From assembly GCA_000349905.1 (NCBI GenBank), contig KB722762.1, positions 320,225 through 384,224 on the forward strand: 64,000 bases of DNA, given 5' to 3'. This stretch comes from Volvariella volvacea V23. Lineage: Eukaryota > Basidiomycota > Agaricomycetes > Agaricales > Pluteaceae. A program made the position numbers and the translations under genes. Shown here piece after piece: positions 1 through 12,535 of this stretch; within the stretch, counting starts at the first letter, position 1; every line of letters starts with the position of its first letter. The notes under the pieces were generated by a model, which was given only the letters and a program-made list of their open reading frames with translations, made no database searches and had not been told where the DNA came from.

Positions 1-2249
1 ATAACGACTTCCTGTCGGATAGCAGGTGGTTGGGTCCGCGACAAGGTCAATATTAAGAATTTCTTTGTCCTCCGTTGCAATGAGTTCATGACTCATACTC
101 GCTATCCTTGTTGGCTCAATTGTCCATCACAACCCCCGAATCATTGTTCATGGTTGCTGGACTCGACAGTTGCTTGGTTCAGAATCCAATGACCTCGACA
201 TCGCGCTTTCCAACATGATGGGCTTAGCCTTTGCGGAACATTTTGCCGAGTTTGCTGCAACAAAGGGGGTAGAAACGGGAACCATAAGTAAAATTGCACA
301 AAACCCGGATCAGTCAAAGCACCTCGAGACTGCAACGTTCAAAATCTTCGGACTGGAGTTGGACTTGGTGAATTTGAGGAGCGAGGAGTATGCGGAGAAT
401 AGTCGTATTCCGACTGAAGTGGTGAGTACTTGGGGTATCCTTTGTCCAATGGGTTTGGTGGGCGTGAAGTGGATGAGTGTGTAGTGAACCGGGAGAGGGA
501 GGGCGTGTAATGAGAGTGACAAGTGGTTGACTGGTGCAGTTGTAGACTTTTGGAACACCACTGCAAGACGCGTTGCGACGGGACATCACCATCAATGCCC
601 TATTCTATAACATCCACACCCGCTCCGTGGAGGACCATACGGAGAAGGTGAGATCATACCCTCCTTCACCGAAGCGAGAACGTGCCATCGGGGCTCATTA
701 CTTTTCCAGGGCCTGTATGATTTGAAGCAAGGTATTGTGCGGACTCCGCTTCCACCAAGAGAGACATTCTTGGACGATCCACTTCGGGTGCTGAGGTGTA
801 TACGGTTTGCGAGTCGGTTTGGGTTTGAGATTGTACCGGAGATCAAGGATGCTGCTAAAGACCCAGTGATAAGAGTAAGTACTCGATACCCACACTACGA
901 ATGAGTTGTTCACGTATCGCGTGTGTAGGAAGCTCTCGTGAGCAAGGTTGCCCGCGAAAGAGCAGGAGAAGAGCTTGCAAAAATGATGAAAGGTACCTTT
1001 ATTCTCACTATTTTTTGCAGCTCTACTGAGCGAGTACCGGGCTTGTCGCTAGGACGCAACCCCCTCATGTCCATTGAACTGATCCATGAGTTGGGGTTAT
1101 ACCATACAATATTCTCGGTTCTACCAAAAGAGATATCCGACGCAATGTCCGGATCTCCCGCCGACGCAGGGCTATCACTAGCCGCAACTTCTGTTCTATA
1201 TGCCCTCCTCCAACCATTACCACCATTGCCATCAGGAGCAGACGATTTAGAGTCCAGTCAAGAGGCTATACCTCAGCTACACCCACTGCTACTCACTGCA
1301 GCGAAAAATGATCCGACGTGCATCCCTCGGTTGTATCTAGCTTCGGCGCTGACACCTCATATTGGGCTCACATATAAGGACAAGAAGAAGAAAGAGATAC
1401 CAGTTGTTGAAGCGGTGCTGAGGGAATCCGTGAAACTGGGTACTCAGAACCACTATCTAGATGGCATACCGGTGCTGTTTGCCGCTCGCCAGCTTTTAAG
1501 GGAGCCGAAGCTGGAGAAATGGTCCACCCCGAGTGAAAGGGTTGCTATTGGTGAGTTCCCTGCATCCGCATGCAATACGGTGGAGATGGGCGCAGGTTAG
1601 AGAGGGAATATATCCAATGCTGACATCGAGATATCCATTCCAGGCCTCTTGATCCGGGAGAAGAACGTGCATAATCCGCATACAGGGACTCATTGGAGCA
1701 GCTCGTTCCTGTTTTCCCTTGTACAGGAGCTTGTGGCGCATTATGACGTCGGTGAAAGGAGACTCAATGGTCAGTACCCTTCCTATGCTACTGTGGTGGT
1801 AGGAGTTGAACTTAGTTACTAGCTACGGAGGCACGCAAGATTATACAAGTCTACAACGATTTCGCTAGCCGCGTCGAGCAATTAGGCCTAGAGAACGCCG
1901 GTGACGCCAAACCTTTACTAGACGTAAGCATACACCACCTGCTTTCCCTATAGCTGCCTTCTCATATTAACTCTGACCTCATCCTCACTAAAAAAATTCA
2001 ACCCTTCGTCGGCGTACGTTACCGTAAAACTAAATACAGGGCAGAGAAGTGGTTGCGGCCTTGGGGGCAAGCAAGCCTGGTCCATGGACAGGTAAAGCGT
2101 TATCAAAAGTGATCGAGTGGCAACTCGAGAACCCGGGAGGCACGAAGGAGGCTTGTCGTGAATGGCTGCAGGGTCAGAAGGACGCTGGGCTGTTGAGTTT
2201 TGATCAGGTGAATTCTGAGCCTGCGGCGAAAAGGGTGAGGACCAAGTGA
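1..2249 (+). CDS. CCA1: CCA tRNA nucleotidyltransferase, 5' end outside window
   Basis: This class II nucleotidyltransferase adds or repairs the 3' CCA end of tRNAs without a template, in nucleus, cytosol and mitochondria. The first window codons read RIAGGWVRDK, the GG-x-VRD motif, and a 124-nt intron follows. The next exon gives the catalytic SNDLDIAL (DxD), then FGTPLQDALRRD (the RRD motif), DDPLRVLR (nucleotide-selecting arm) and a long helical tail with the conserved ALGASKPGPW segment. Modelled exons are 1-45, 170-421, 546-647, 710-874, 929-992, 1053-1550, 1644-1769, 1823-1923 and 2040-2249. All join in frame and give 520 residues plus TGA. The 60-nt intron at 993-1052 has no stop and could be mistaken for coding sequence. 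The N-terminus, with any mitochondrial presequence, lies left of the window. Identification is firm; the exact splice sites are inferred. Confidence 0.93.
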
Positions 2250-3168
2250 CGTTTGAACTGGGGCTGGCGTTGGGGTTGGAGTTGGGGTAGTGGAATATTG
2301 GGGAGATAGGAGAGAGCAGGGCAGGGGAGAGGTTGCGTTATCTCGCCTCCGTATGACGTTGGTATGTGACCGCTTGTACGTGGATTGGGAAACGTACATA
2401 CGCTAGTTGCAATGAGGACTCCCCCAGATTTGGCTGGATCACCATTGCGACTACGTGCACCCAGAGTAATCGCTGGCAAGGGTGTAGGAAACGGTGACCT
2501 TGGAGAATGTACTTCCTCGGGTGTTATCTACCCCCGATTACGAGTTTCCCCCAACCAGAGCATTTGTTTACCATTCTTGCAATTCACAACGTCGCGCCCA
2601 ATGTCGACAGTACGTCATGATCAATCTATGATTACTCACGTCTGAGTACCTTGGCATGGGTGTTGTAATTATCCATGACCAGAGAAGGATACCTTCATCA
2701 AGGAGGGGCAATTAATTTTGGACTTCTACGACGACGCGGTCCGTTTGTGTGATAGTCCATGTATTGTGGGTCCGTCTGAAGTGCGGAGAGAAGGCTCGAC
2801 AGATGGGGATAACATTCCGTGGACGTGGACTTGGGTATCGACGTCAATATATATGATTTATAGGGGGATCTGCTACAGTCTGTATATGGTTATTAATACA
2901 GATTTAGTGTGGTGTAGTGCTACAGCTTTTTTTGGTGTACAGCAACAGCAATGTATGTACAGGATATGCTAGTGGGCGATTGATACTGATGATAAGAATA
3001 AGCGAGATGGAATGGAAAAGCCAAGGAGGGTGAGAATGGAAGAGAAGAAAACGGTGACATGCGAGTACAGGCCTAGGCAATGGTAGTTTACATTTACAGA
3101 AGCATGAGATATGGTGAGAGAAGGAGTGGAAGAAGGAGAAGCGAACCGCTACGATTCGCGACGCGAAT
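2250..3168. other. intergenic, convergent 3' ends
   Basis: This stretch lies between the stop of the CCA-adding enzyme (+) and the stop of the HMG-box gene (-), so it should hold two 3' UTRs. Open frames here are short and have no family resemblance. I see no RNA gene or repeat. Confidence 0.6.
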
Positions 3169-4533
3169 TTAATCGTCGAACTTGACATAGACATCGAAAT
3201 CCAAGGCGGCGTCTTGAAGGAGATTCATATGGGTAGTAGGTGTTTTTGGAGTATCGTAGCCACTCGTGTTGGCACTTTCCTGGTGTCGAGGAGAATCTTG
3301 GCTGGGCGAGCAGCGTAGGTCGTATGTCGGATGAACGAGTGGGGAGTGGGCTGAATAATGGTGTATCGAATTTGGCGCCATTGCCGACGGATGAATTGAC
3401 AGAGGAAGGCCACTATCATGGACACCCAAGAACGGCCCATCGAACCAGAGGCCTCGATCAGGCAGAATATGAGGCCTGTGTTCGAATGGGTGATCCAGAT
3501 AGTCGATGTCACTCATTCACGAAATCCAAGAGTAGGCAAGTCAGTACGTACGTTAAGGGGGTTTGCTCATTTCGGTGCTTCTGTCGCTATTTTTGCATGT
3601 GAGTGTAATTTCAAGGAGAATGCAATTCAATACTCACTTTTTCGGTTGTTCTCCTTGTTTCCTTCATTCCCGATGCTGCTTGAGGGAGAGCCAAAGGTGG
3701 AATATCATCGGTAGGCACAAAACCTCCATCAGATTGTGCGTCAGTGATGTCAAAGGACAGGTATGGTGAATTGGGTTCTTCAGCCTTCGCAAGTGGGGAT
3801 GGTGTGGCGCGCTGTGCGTCCAGCCGTTGATTCGAAGATGATGCCTGGATGATAAGGAGGCCCGGTGTCGGAACTAGATCATATTGAAAATTATCAGGTG
3901 CACTCACCACGTTACCCATAACTATCGATGCCAATTTGCGGCAGCGTTCCTCTTCCGCGGTCCTACTCTTTTTTGGTTTTCGTTTCCCGGGCTTCTTCCG
4001 GAACATTGGGGCGTATTTATAGTCGGGATGTTGCTGGCGATGTTGTTGCTTGCGTTCCTCTGCCATCTTCTGAAATCTCGTCCTCTCCTTCTCGTCTAGC
4101 TGGTTCCAGCAGTGGGCCGCTATCCTGCTTATGTCGCGGTGGTCCCGTTCGATTGGCTCTGGCTTGAGCTTTTCCTTCGCCCAGAATTCCGAACGGAATA
4201 GCATGAAGGCGTTGGGCGGACGGGATACATACCCAGCACCCCGCTTGCGGGCGTGTGACGCGCGTAATCGTGGAGATGATGTCGGTGACGGTGTATAAGG
4301 AGCTTCAGATGGAGATGCCGACACTGTTAGTCCCTGCCTGTCGTCGACAGATATTTTTCTGCGTTTTGCAGACTTTTGGTATGGGACTATATCGTCCTCA
4401 GACCACTCCTCTGCAGCACACGGTTAGTCTGTGCTACATGGCTCGGTGACTTCAACGCACCGTTGTAGTTCCTACGCTCCTGGTTCGAGATCCTGCGTGA
4501 TCTGCGCATGGCTACGGTACGTTCGGCGGGCAT
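3169..4533 (-). CDS. HMG-box transcription factor
   Basis: This is a sequence-specific HMG-box DNA-binding protein of about 407 residues. The box begins at RPPNAFMLFRSEFW and runs through the conserved W of HCWNQL to the lysine/arginine-rich HPDYKYAP and a basic tail, the layout of fungal MATA_HMG/SOX-type boxes. Modelled exons are 4461-4533, 3638-4410, 3552-3586 and 3169-3511. All join in frame. The start ATG at 4533 opens MPAERTVAMRRS; a 50-nt intron with a CTAAC branch site follows. The third exon is only 35 nt. The downstream half (acidic, Ser/Pro-rich, ending DVYVKFDD) has no domain I know. Basidiomycete relatives act in pheromone response, mating or fruiting, but nothing here points to a mating-type locus. 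The family call is secure; the role is unknown. Confidence 0.85.
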
Positions 4534-6690
4534 AGTAGAAACGAAGCGATAGATAATACTAGTGTACAGAATTGGGGGCAGATTTCTTCGTCGGGCCTTT
4601 GCAGACGCTTGTAAAATATACGAAGGCCTTTGCTTCCAAATATGTAAGAGGGGGCCCTGCGCGATACATGCCAGGATGCGTGTGGATGCCTTGAGGCAGA
4701 TGGTAGGCCCCTGGCGGTACTCTTCAGTGTCATACGGCCTTTGATACTCTACCCGCGGTGAGCTGACCAAGACCATTCATCAGTATCAAATCAGGCGTTC
4801 ATCAACCTGCCTTTCATTAACCACTATGATGATAAAGGATGCTTAGATTGTCTGAGGAGCGAAGATAATCGAGGGTATAGAGGTTCGCCTGGAGTTATAC
4901 TTACCGGATCCCCAACTGGAAATATTTATTGTTCGGACAGGTGTTCTTGATCTCCCTAATCAGCGGGCCCACCACGAGGCATGGACCTCGCGCTAACCAC
5001 GATTTCTGGACACAAGCGAAACCGCGCGGGACTGCTCTGCACGGGCGACTCGTCACCGACTGCCTTTGAAGAGATTGATATCATCTGAGTGTCAGATGAA
5101 GCCGTAGCTTTGCATCCTGGTACTGATACACGTTGGCGGGCTGATGTATGAAGAATGAATGGGACCGAGGAATTAAAGGACAGACGATCTATCTATCTGA
5201 TTCAGGATGCATCATGCAGCCTCCGTGTTACATAAAATGCTGTTAAACCTAGAATTATGACATATGCCTTGCCAAAGCCCTGCCCAACGGTTCGCCGCCC
5301 ACCAGTGTGATACCATTCACAGAGGACCGTGATCCCGTCCTAGCGTCCAGACTTCGCGCTTCAGGTCTTCAGCCAGACCTCAGGTCAGTGCATCCTGCAG
5401 CGGGGATCATTGACAATAAGCCTTGCTGTCTCACGCAGAGTGACAGCGTGTATTATTTGAATTTGATAGTATCACCCCCGAACCCTTCTGCTTCGCGGGG
5501 TTTCAAGGTGCATTGTGTTGGGTAAAACCCATCATCGTTCCATAACTCGGCTGGATTGCTGGCCGCTGTAATGCCTATTCATGGGTGAAAGCAAGTATTA
5601 TTAGGTCATGTTGCCTGCCTTCCGAAGATATGAACCCGGCAGAATATTTCTAAGCATTGCTCGCCCAGACTTGGGACACACCGGCTGGGAGTGATAGAAT
5701 ATGATGGGGTTTTAACCACCCTCTAACCGGTATTCTCTTCCGCTCTTCAAGGTCCGGCATCGAGGTGGGATGCATTCGAAATTCCATTTCGAGCTAAAGT
5801 ATTTGGCCAGGGGTGATGCACGTGCAGATGTGGAGGTGTAAATGATTAGGGTTATAAAATGCGCCAAGTTGAAGGAATGGCCTTTGAGCTGTCATTGTGG
5901 ACCCGCAAGACAATGTGTTAAAGGTCACGAGCAGAAAGACAGATTTTCTTATATCCGGGTCTCATCGTTTGGGCGTAAATTGACTTGTAAGTCAAGGCCA
6001 AGTATGGTCAGACTCCCAGGCTATTACCTCAGGATGAACGTAGTTAACGGCAGGGATTAGGAAAACTTACCCTTTAAAAGTGCTCTAGTTGGAGAGTACT
6101 TACCGGATATCGGACTAGATACTAGAGCACTTTAGCACTCAAGCATCACTATAGTCAGAGCGTCTTCTGTATTGGCGTTTATAGACGTAACAAATTTGAC
6201 GGCTATGTGAGCGGGACGTCAGCAAATAACCGAGGTACTTATGATGGTATAAACCTAACTTGCCTATATATGAACTTGCCCCATACTATGGCTGCGGGTG
6301 TGGAGGATTCCCGTGATGATCGGCTATGAATACGATCATGATGTTTTAGCTGCTCATCAGTAGAGTTCTGGCTAAATGTCGCAGGACTACGTTAGCTAGT
6401 GAGCAATATACGACACCTTACTCCCTGAACACTAAGGCTAGCTGGAAAGTAGCGATGCATATAGAGGCACCCAAACCTATTTAAGTCTGCACCCACTGTG
6501 GATTGACGCGTATGGCGCAGGCACTACACATAAAATTCTATGGTACGCACGCCGCAGCTGGAGCTTAGCCACAGCAGGGGCAGAACCGACTTTGCGAAGT
6601 GTCAGTGACTGGGGGGAAGCGCTGACTGGACTGCGAGAACATGCAGTATAAAAACCGGAGCTGGTCTTGGTTCCACACTAGCTTCTTTCA
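4534..6690. other. gene-poor region
   Basis: About 2.1 kb has no open frame that resembles a protein family or joins across plausible introns. It is moderately AT-rich. The only structure I see is the inverted repeat at 6077-6133, listed separately. It may be divergent promoter sequence plus old decayed DNA, since the flanking genes both read away from it. Confidence 0.5.
6077..6133. repeat. 13-bp perfect inverted repeat
   Basis: AAAGTGCTCTAGT at 6077-6089 is repeated as its exact reverse complement at 6121-6133, with a 31-nt spacer. It could fold as a hairpin or be the ends of a small, mostly lost inverted-repeat element. No flanking target-site duplication is evident. Confidence 0.7.
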
Positions 6691-8139
6691 ATGAAAATCG
6701 CTGTTAAGAGTGGAAGGTAAGTCAAATACAAGGGAATTTATCAGCTGGATAACGTACTTTGCGACATTAACAATAGATCAGATCTCTATGGCAGCACAAG
6801 GAGCTCTTCGAGTCGTGAGCATGCAAGTCGTCCGTCCAGCAAGCGGACATCAAGGTATGTCTAGTGCATTTCGAAAAGCAGTCCATTCTGAGGAACTCAC
6901 CCACCACGATTAGTCGGCGCACTAGAGGCGACAGAGAGACAGACAGGCTACTCGATGATGATGATGATTCATTAAAAGGACAACGCCGGTCAGAGTCGAC
7001 TCTCCAATACATGGCATTCATCGTCATCTTTCTCCTCCTGGTCAACATCGTCACCATAAAAGCAGTACAGTATGCCCGCTCTCTTGACCCAGAGGCTCAA
7101 GAACAAATTCGAACAGAATGGGAACAGGAAGTAGAGGAGCACCGCAACCGTTCCGGTCAAATGCAGGAAGAGCGAGAGACGATTGAGGCTGATTATAAGA
7201 CCATGCGTGAAACGAGAAATAAGTGGAACGATGAAGACTCACAATGGATTGACAAGCAACATGAGTGGAATAGAGAAGATCGTGAATGGGAAGAGAAGAA
7301 AAAACACGAAGTGTACCTGGACCAGAGATGGGAGGAAAGACAAAGACAGGAAGAAGACAAGAGGAACGCCTTTCACTGGAACTACCCTCGTTCGGATGGG
7401 CGATGCAGGGGGTATGGATTGAGAGAGTATGAAGCTGCTTTGGTGTTTGTTGGAGACGGAAGTGGTGTTGACCCTTTGCTTGGTTGTGTATCTACACCAA
7501 TTGAGATTCATGGGGAGGAGTACCAAGTACCCGATTATTGCGAAATAAAGGTACGTTTGGACAGTGAGACCGCCTCATAGTCCCTTTCTCCCTCCTGTCT
7601 ACTGATATTTACAAGGGTTCGCAGGTCTCTTGGTCTGGGGCACCAGTTGAATATATCGGGCATTGGACAATTGGGGATGAGTCTGGGTGCAATACGTACT
7701 GGGATACAATAAGAGACAAGGTACTTTATTTCCTCAAGCCCGGATGCATCGCAATAGGTTGAAGCTCGCATTTTTAAGGGCTGCACGTCCTATAAATCTG
7801 GAATACGAGTAAGTAGCCTCGAGCAGCACAGGAACGACAAAATAAACTGAACTATCTTGCGACAAATCATTAACGCTGGTGCTGCACAGAGATACGAAGC
7901 CAACCTCATGAATTTGCGATCATCTGACGATTGGCAAGAGATGTGCGCAACCACTCCAGCTGACTACAATAGTCAACATTTCGTGGCGCCAAATTCTTGT
8001 GCTCACTGGGTAAGCTGTGCTCAATTGCGAGCACCCGTTCTTCGTCTTGTGAGGCATAGACTAACGTCGAGACCTCGCGTATTAGGGGAAATACGGAGTC
8101 TGGGGAATTTGGTTCGTGAAGGATGATAGTTGTGCTTGA
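6691..8139 (+). CDS. single-pass membrane protein with coiled coil and Cys-containing C-domain
   Basis: I do not recognise a named domain. The modelled protein has about 331 residues. It starts with a basic and then acidic N-terminus (a run of five Asp) and one membrane helix near residues 52-72 (YMAFIVIFLLLVNIVTIKAV). A long Glu/Arg/Trp-rich coiled coil of about 110 residues follows. The C-terminal globular part contains LLGCVSTPIEI, PDYCEIK, CNTYWDTIRDKGC, EMCATTP and a final WGIWFVKDDSC, so several cysteines could pair. A basic N-terminus before the helix suggests a type II topology with the Cys domain outside the cytosol. Exons from 6914 on (6914-7550, 7625-7720, 7779-7808, 7890-8009, 8086-8139) join cleanly. 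The 5' exons (6691-6716, 6782-6814) are the best phase-compatible solution but weak. Confidence 0.65.
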
Positions 8140-9777
8140 CCATGATCGAAAACAAAGAAACGACTTGAACCTCCGGGCGACTCGGACTTGGAAGGTTTCT
8201 CACACTTGCCATTCTTTACCCATGCCTACATACCACTACAAAGCAAGTGGAAATGAAAAATTATTGCAAGTCACTCTCGGGACCTTGTGTACAGTATTTT
8301 AGTCAGATTAATATATGTCATAAGCCCCCTATTCATGTATGTTCAATGTTATGGCACCATACACACTCCAACTCAAATCATCTAAGCGAGACCTGGATGG
8401 TATCGGAATGCGCAACACAAGCATACCCTCCACCTCCATCCTTGACCAGGGTAGTTCCTTTGATAAACCTTGGTTCGTCTTTCAAGTTACAATTTCAGCG
8501 TCAGATGGGCCGGGACGTATCTATGGCTACAGGTTGAAGCCATTGTTTCATAGTAAGCCCAAAAATTCATTCACTATGCTATAACCAATCCACAAGACCA
8601 TGACCCCACTATCCCAGCAGCCAAAATCCATCGTGCCTTCTGTGGCGGATTGGCAGATTCACAAGGAAGCAAAATAAATGCAAATAAGCACAGGTCACGT
8701 GTCACATCTTTGAATCCCATATATAACCCATTGCAGGCGAACAAGGGCCAAGACATGGAAGTGGATTGCCCTGGTCTATCCTACGGTAGCAAGTGTGTCT
8801 AGTATATGTGTCTAGACTGGTTTAGTATCGTAGTGCATCCTATGGTAGCAAGTGTGTCTAGTATATGTGTCTAGACTGGTTTAGTATCGTAGTGCATAGT
8901 ACGAGGAGTGTCTTCCAATGAGAAATCATGCGATAGGTCACGTGCAAAGCTGTGCATCGGTGGACCTGAGCTGAGAGGCCAGGTATGCCATTTTGACAAA
9001 AATGCTGGTTTTTATATGCTTTTCGTAACGTTTTGGAGGATTTTGTTTGCTCCTAGAATGAAGGATAGACGTCTGCAAATCGAAGAGTCTGCCTGTTAGT
9101 AGACATAGCGTAATTTGTGCTCGTTAGGATTATTTATGATATGGAGTAATAAAATGGCATTTCGAAGAATGGAACATTGGACATAGTTCGATTCTGAAAT
9201 TCTGGCGTAAAGGTGTTCAATCCGATAATCTGCTTCGTGTGAGTCAAATGTCTCAACTCCACGCAGGTCGGGTAGGCATGGATTAAATACGGTAAAAGCA
9301 ACACACAACTTAACCAATTTCACGCAGGAGGTTTGTTTCGAGTACATAACTTCTGACAGGACTTAATTCAGATATACATTCGGTTCTTTTTATATTTTTT
9401 TATTTTGAATAGGAGAAGTGCTGCACCCCTAACTACATCGCCACGCACGATGAGTGCAGGGCATCAACTCTCTTTCTGATGCTCCTTCATTATGGCTCGG
9501 ATTCAGGCCGAAGAATCTATTCGATGAAGACAGTTTAGATTGAATTTCTTTATGAGAAAAAGACTCATAATAAAAAGTCGTTTCTTTAGCTTTCCCTCCA
9601 TTGAGTGAAGAATCAATCATATGTCATTGAAAGTACGTGCCAATGCTAAATGCTACATGATACTACAAGTCCAAGACCAAAACCAAAACCAGACAATGTT
9701 CTATAACATACTAATGCGTAATATAATGTAGAGATGGGATGACCATGATATCCAACTTTCAACTAAGCCCTTTGGAC
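8140..9777. other. gene-poor region
   Basis: About 1.6 kb lies between the membrane protein (+) and the stop of the BAG-domain gene (-). No credible coding frame is seen. The 59-bp tandem repeat at 8778-8895 is the only clear structure. The right end is AT-rich, as expected for a 3' flank. Confidence 0.5.
8778..8895. repeat. 59-bp tandem direct repeat, two copies
   Basis: Copy 1 (8778-8836) and copy 2 (8837-8895) are head-to-tail and differ by one base (ATCCTACGG against ATCCTATGG). Each copy also holds internal direct (TGTGTCTAG twice) and palindrome-like (TCTAGA) pieces. The repeat is non-coding. Confidence 0.9.
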
Positions 9778-12335
9778 CTATGCGTCCACCTCGGACCAAT
9801 CGTCATCGCTCTGATCCTTATACGCCGGTCGCTTGTGTTCTGACTTTGTTGTCGACGGTTCAGAGGTTTGCAGGAATCCTTCTGTCTCACTAAAGTCGAC
9901 ATCTGAGTCATCTGCGTCTTGGGCGGAAAGCAAAGTTGGTGCTGTTGTTGCTGGTGATGGGGATAAAGGCCGAATGGTGGCGACGGATTCGGATGGATCA
10001 GAGTCTACTTGTGGTGTAGTAGTGGATGAGGGAGGATAGGTCGATGGTGGGTAAGGTGCTTCGACAGATTGGACTGCTTGGGATACTTCAACACCCTTCT
10101 CTTCCTCCTTGTTCTCCGGGATACTAGGCAAGGCACTAGCTTCCGATGAAGGGGAAGAAGGAACAGAGTCGACCGATGCAACCGAAGAGTCAGGCTCCTC
10201 CACCACCTGGACCTCGTGCTGAACGACTTCAACTTCGCTTTCGTCGCTGACGTCGGTGACTTCTACGACGTCAACTTCTTCCGCTGCTACTTCCTCGGCA
10301 GGCAGCTCGGAAGATACAACCTCAGGGGTGGATGGCTCAGATTCAAAGGTCGGTGGCAGGTCCTCCGTCTTTGAAGGTACTTCAACTGGAGCGGGAGCGG
10401 GAGCACTCTCCACCTCTTCAGCCTTCTCAGCCTGGGCCTCAGTCTCGACCTCGACCTCAACCTTGACTTTGACCTCCACTTCCGTCTTTGGCTGCTCCTG
10501 AATCACCTCCTCAGGGACGATAGGGGCAATGATTGACATAGGCTCAGAACCGCTGAAGCTCCTCCTCTTCTCCCTCTCCGCCCTAACTGCCTCGTCCTCA
10601 ATCTCCTCAACGTCAACACGACCCTTGGACTCTCTCCTAGGTCGGACAGTGGCCTCTGACTCGACTACAGACTCCGAGTCGGCAACCTCCTGAGCCTTTT
10701 GCTTTTTCTGCTTCGCGACCCACGTCCTCCATCTTCCCTCAACCTCGTCCTCCAGCTCTTCGAGGGCTTTCTCGACTTGCGCGACTACCTCCTTGCGCTT
10801 CTTCCGGAGCTCGTCGTTCCCGTTACTCTCGACGGCGTCCAACTTGCTTAACAATGTGCCCAATGCTTGTTGGTAGAACCTGACAGGCTGGTTGTTGGAC
10901 GTGAAGGCCAGTTTGGAAGTGTAGCTTCCGCTAGGAGAGACAGGCGAGGAAAGCTCGACGTCGGAAGGGGCAACGAAATCGAGATGAGCAGGGAATACGA
11001 ATTCGGATTCGAGCGAGTGGAATGTGGATTGGATGTCGCCAATGACACCGAGTGCGTTGGGTGTGCTGCTTGTCCTTGGCTTTTGCTCTACTTCCTTAGC
11101 CTTTCCCTTGCCGCTTGTAGTAGAGGCAGGTGTGGTGGGTGCTGGTTTGGGATAGGAAGGCGCATAATTGTCGGTCAGGGAGGCAAGAAGGGCTTCGATG
11201 GTGTCGCGGACTTCGGAAGTGTATTCGTTGTTCAACCTCGATTCGAGTTGCTCCTTAAGGCTCTTTTCGGCCGGCTTGGGCTGAGGAACAGGAGCAGTTA
11301 CAGGCTTTGCTGCTGGGGCGGGCTTAGGAGCAGGGGCCTTGGGTTTAGAAGCTGGCTTGGAGGATGAAGCGAGCTGGGATTGAGACTAATGGATAGGTCA
11401 GCAACTGTGAACGCTAACACTATGGTAAGTACTTACAGGTTGCTTCTTGACTTGTGTGTTGGCTTGCACTGCACCGCCGAATAGCTCTTGGAGCATCTGA
11501 CTCACCCTCTCCTCAGCCGAGGGTTGAGGACGAGGGGTGGGTGCCTTGGGTGGCTCAGGTGCAGGCGAAGAATTGATTGGTCGACCAGACAATAGATCTG
11601 CCAGTTCCTCGAGCGTGATCGCTTGAGTACTTGGTTGAGAAGATGTCGGGACTTGGCGCTGAGGTCGGGAGACTTGAGGCACTGGGGCGGGCGATGCAGG
11701 GCGAATAAGGGCATTCACGAGCTCATTGAGGTCGACAGTCTGAGTTTTTCGTGGCTCGTGATATACTGGGGTAGGAACCCGCTGTTGAGGTCTTTGTTGG
11801 GAGTTCAAGAGAGCTCGCAGGGTTTGCAGATCTACAGTCTGTGGTGCAGACTGAGGCGCGATGGGTCTCTGAGAAATTGTCAGAACGAAATGAGCTAATT
11901 GTAGGAGGGACCAAAACTAACCTGATATGAAGATGCGGGTTGAGGTGCACAGTGAGAGTAGTGGCATGCACTGGAGCGGGGATAATAGCCAAATTGTGGC
12001 ACGTCCACACCAGCTTCAAGATAATCAGGCATATACCCAGGGATTGCAGCAGGATAGGCAATCCTTGGTGCACGACGAGCTCTCAGTTGCAGCTGCCGTT
12101 GCAGCTCTTGCTCCTCCAATTGTCGCTGTAGTTCAATTTCGGCCAATCTTTGGCGGAGGGCGAGTTCTTCCTGACGAGCGGCTTCGGCAGCTAGGTATTC
12201 TTCCTCGGCTTTCCTTGCCTGAGCAACTGCTGCAAGGTATCGTTCCCGAGGTGAAGGTGCGGAGAAGCTAGGGTAGGCCGGGTAGCCGTAGGAAGGGGCG
12301 GTGGTGAACTGAGGAGGCAATGTGTAGCGGTACAT
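9778..12335 (-). CDS. BAG-domain co-chaperone
   Basis: This is an 817-residue protein whose BAG domain is expected to bind the Hsp70 ATPase domain and promote nucleotide exchange. Exons are 11922-12335, 11437-11868 and 9778-11385, with 53- and 51-nt introns that keep the frame. The N-terminus is Tyr/Pro-rich, followed by a Glu/Gln/Arg coiled coil. Two short related motifs (TVDLQTLRALL and TVDLNELVNAL) and a third (AITLEELADLL) follow. The BAG-like helices run from VIGDIQSTFHSLE through PVRFYQQALGTLLSKLDAVE to VEKALEELEDEVEGRW. The last third is low-complexity, acidic, Glu/Val/Ser/Pro-rich, probably disordered. A TATA-like element lies about 95 nt upstream of the ATG, and heat-shock-element-like units lie about 200 nt upstream. 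The BAG assignment rests on helix pattern and layout. Confidence 0.8.
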
Positions 12336-12427
12336 TCTCAATAAAACTGAGGAGAGCACTGATATTGTCGAGTGTGAGATGGTAGTTTGAGAGAAGGCTG
12401 ATGAGGTCGTTGTCGGAGGGCCCTCAG

Positions 12428-12436
12428 TTTATATAG
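12428..12436 (-). promoter_or_regulatory. TATA-like element of the BAG-domain gene
   Basis: CTATATAAA on the minus strand lies about 93 nt upstream of the chosen ATG (12335). That is a reasonable distance for a fungal TATA box with a short leader. The assignment is from position and sequence only. Confidence 0.5.
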
Positions 12437-12535
12437 ATACTCGGGCTCTGGCTGACTCATTGTCGTGAGGAGGACGCGTATGTGCATTGTCATTGTCGGG
12501 GACGCGCGTCTTGTCAAGCAACTTCAGGCCTCAAC

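Noticed and set aside
4480..4495. B-box-like GGTTCGAGATCC
   Set aside because: It is inside the first exon of the HMG gene and has no tRNA fold around it.
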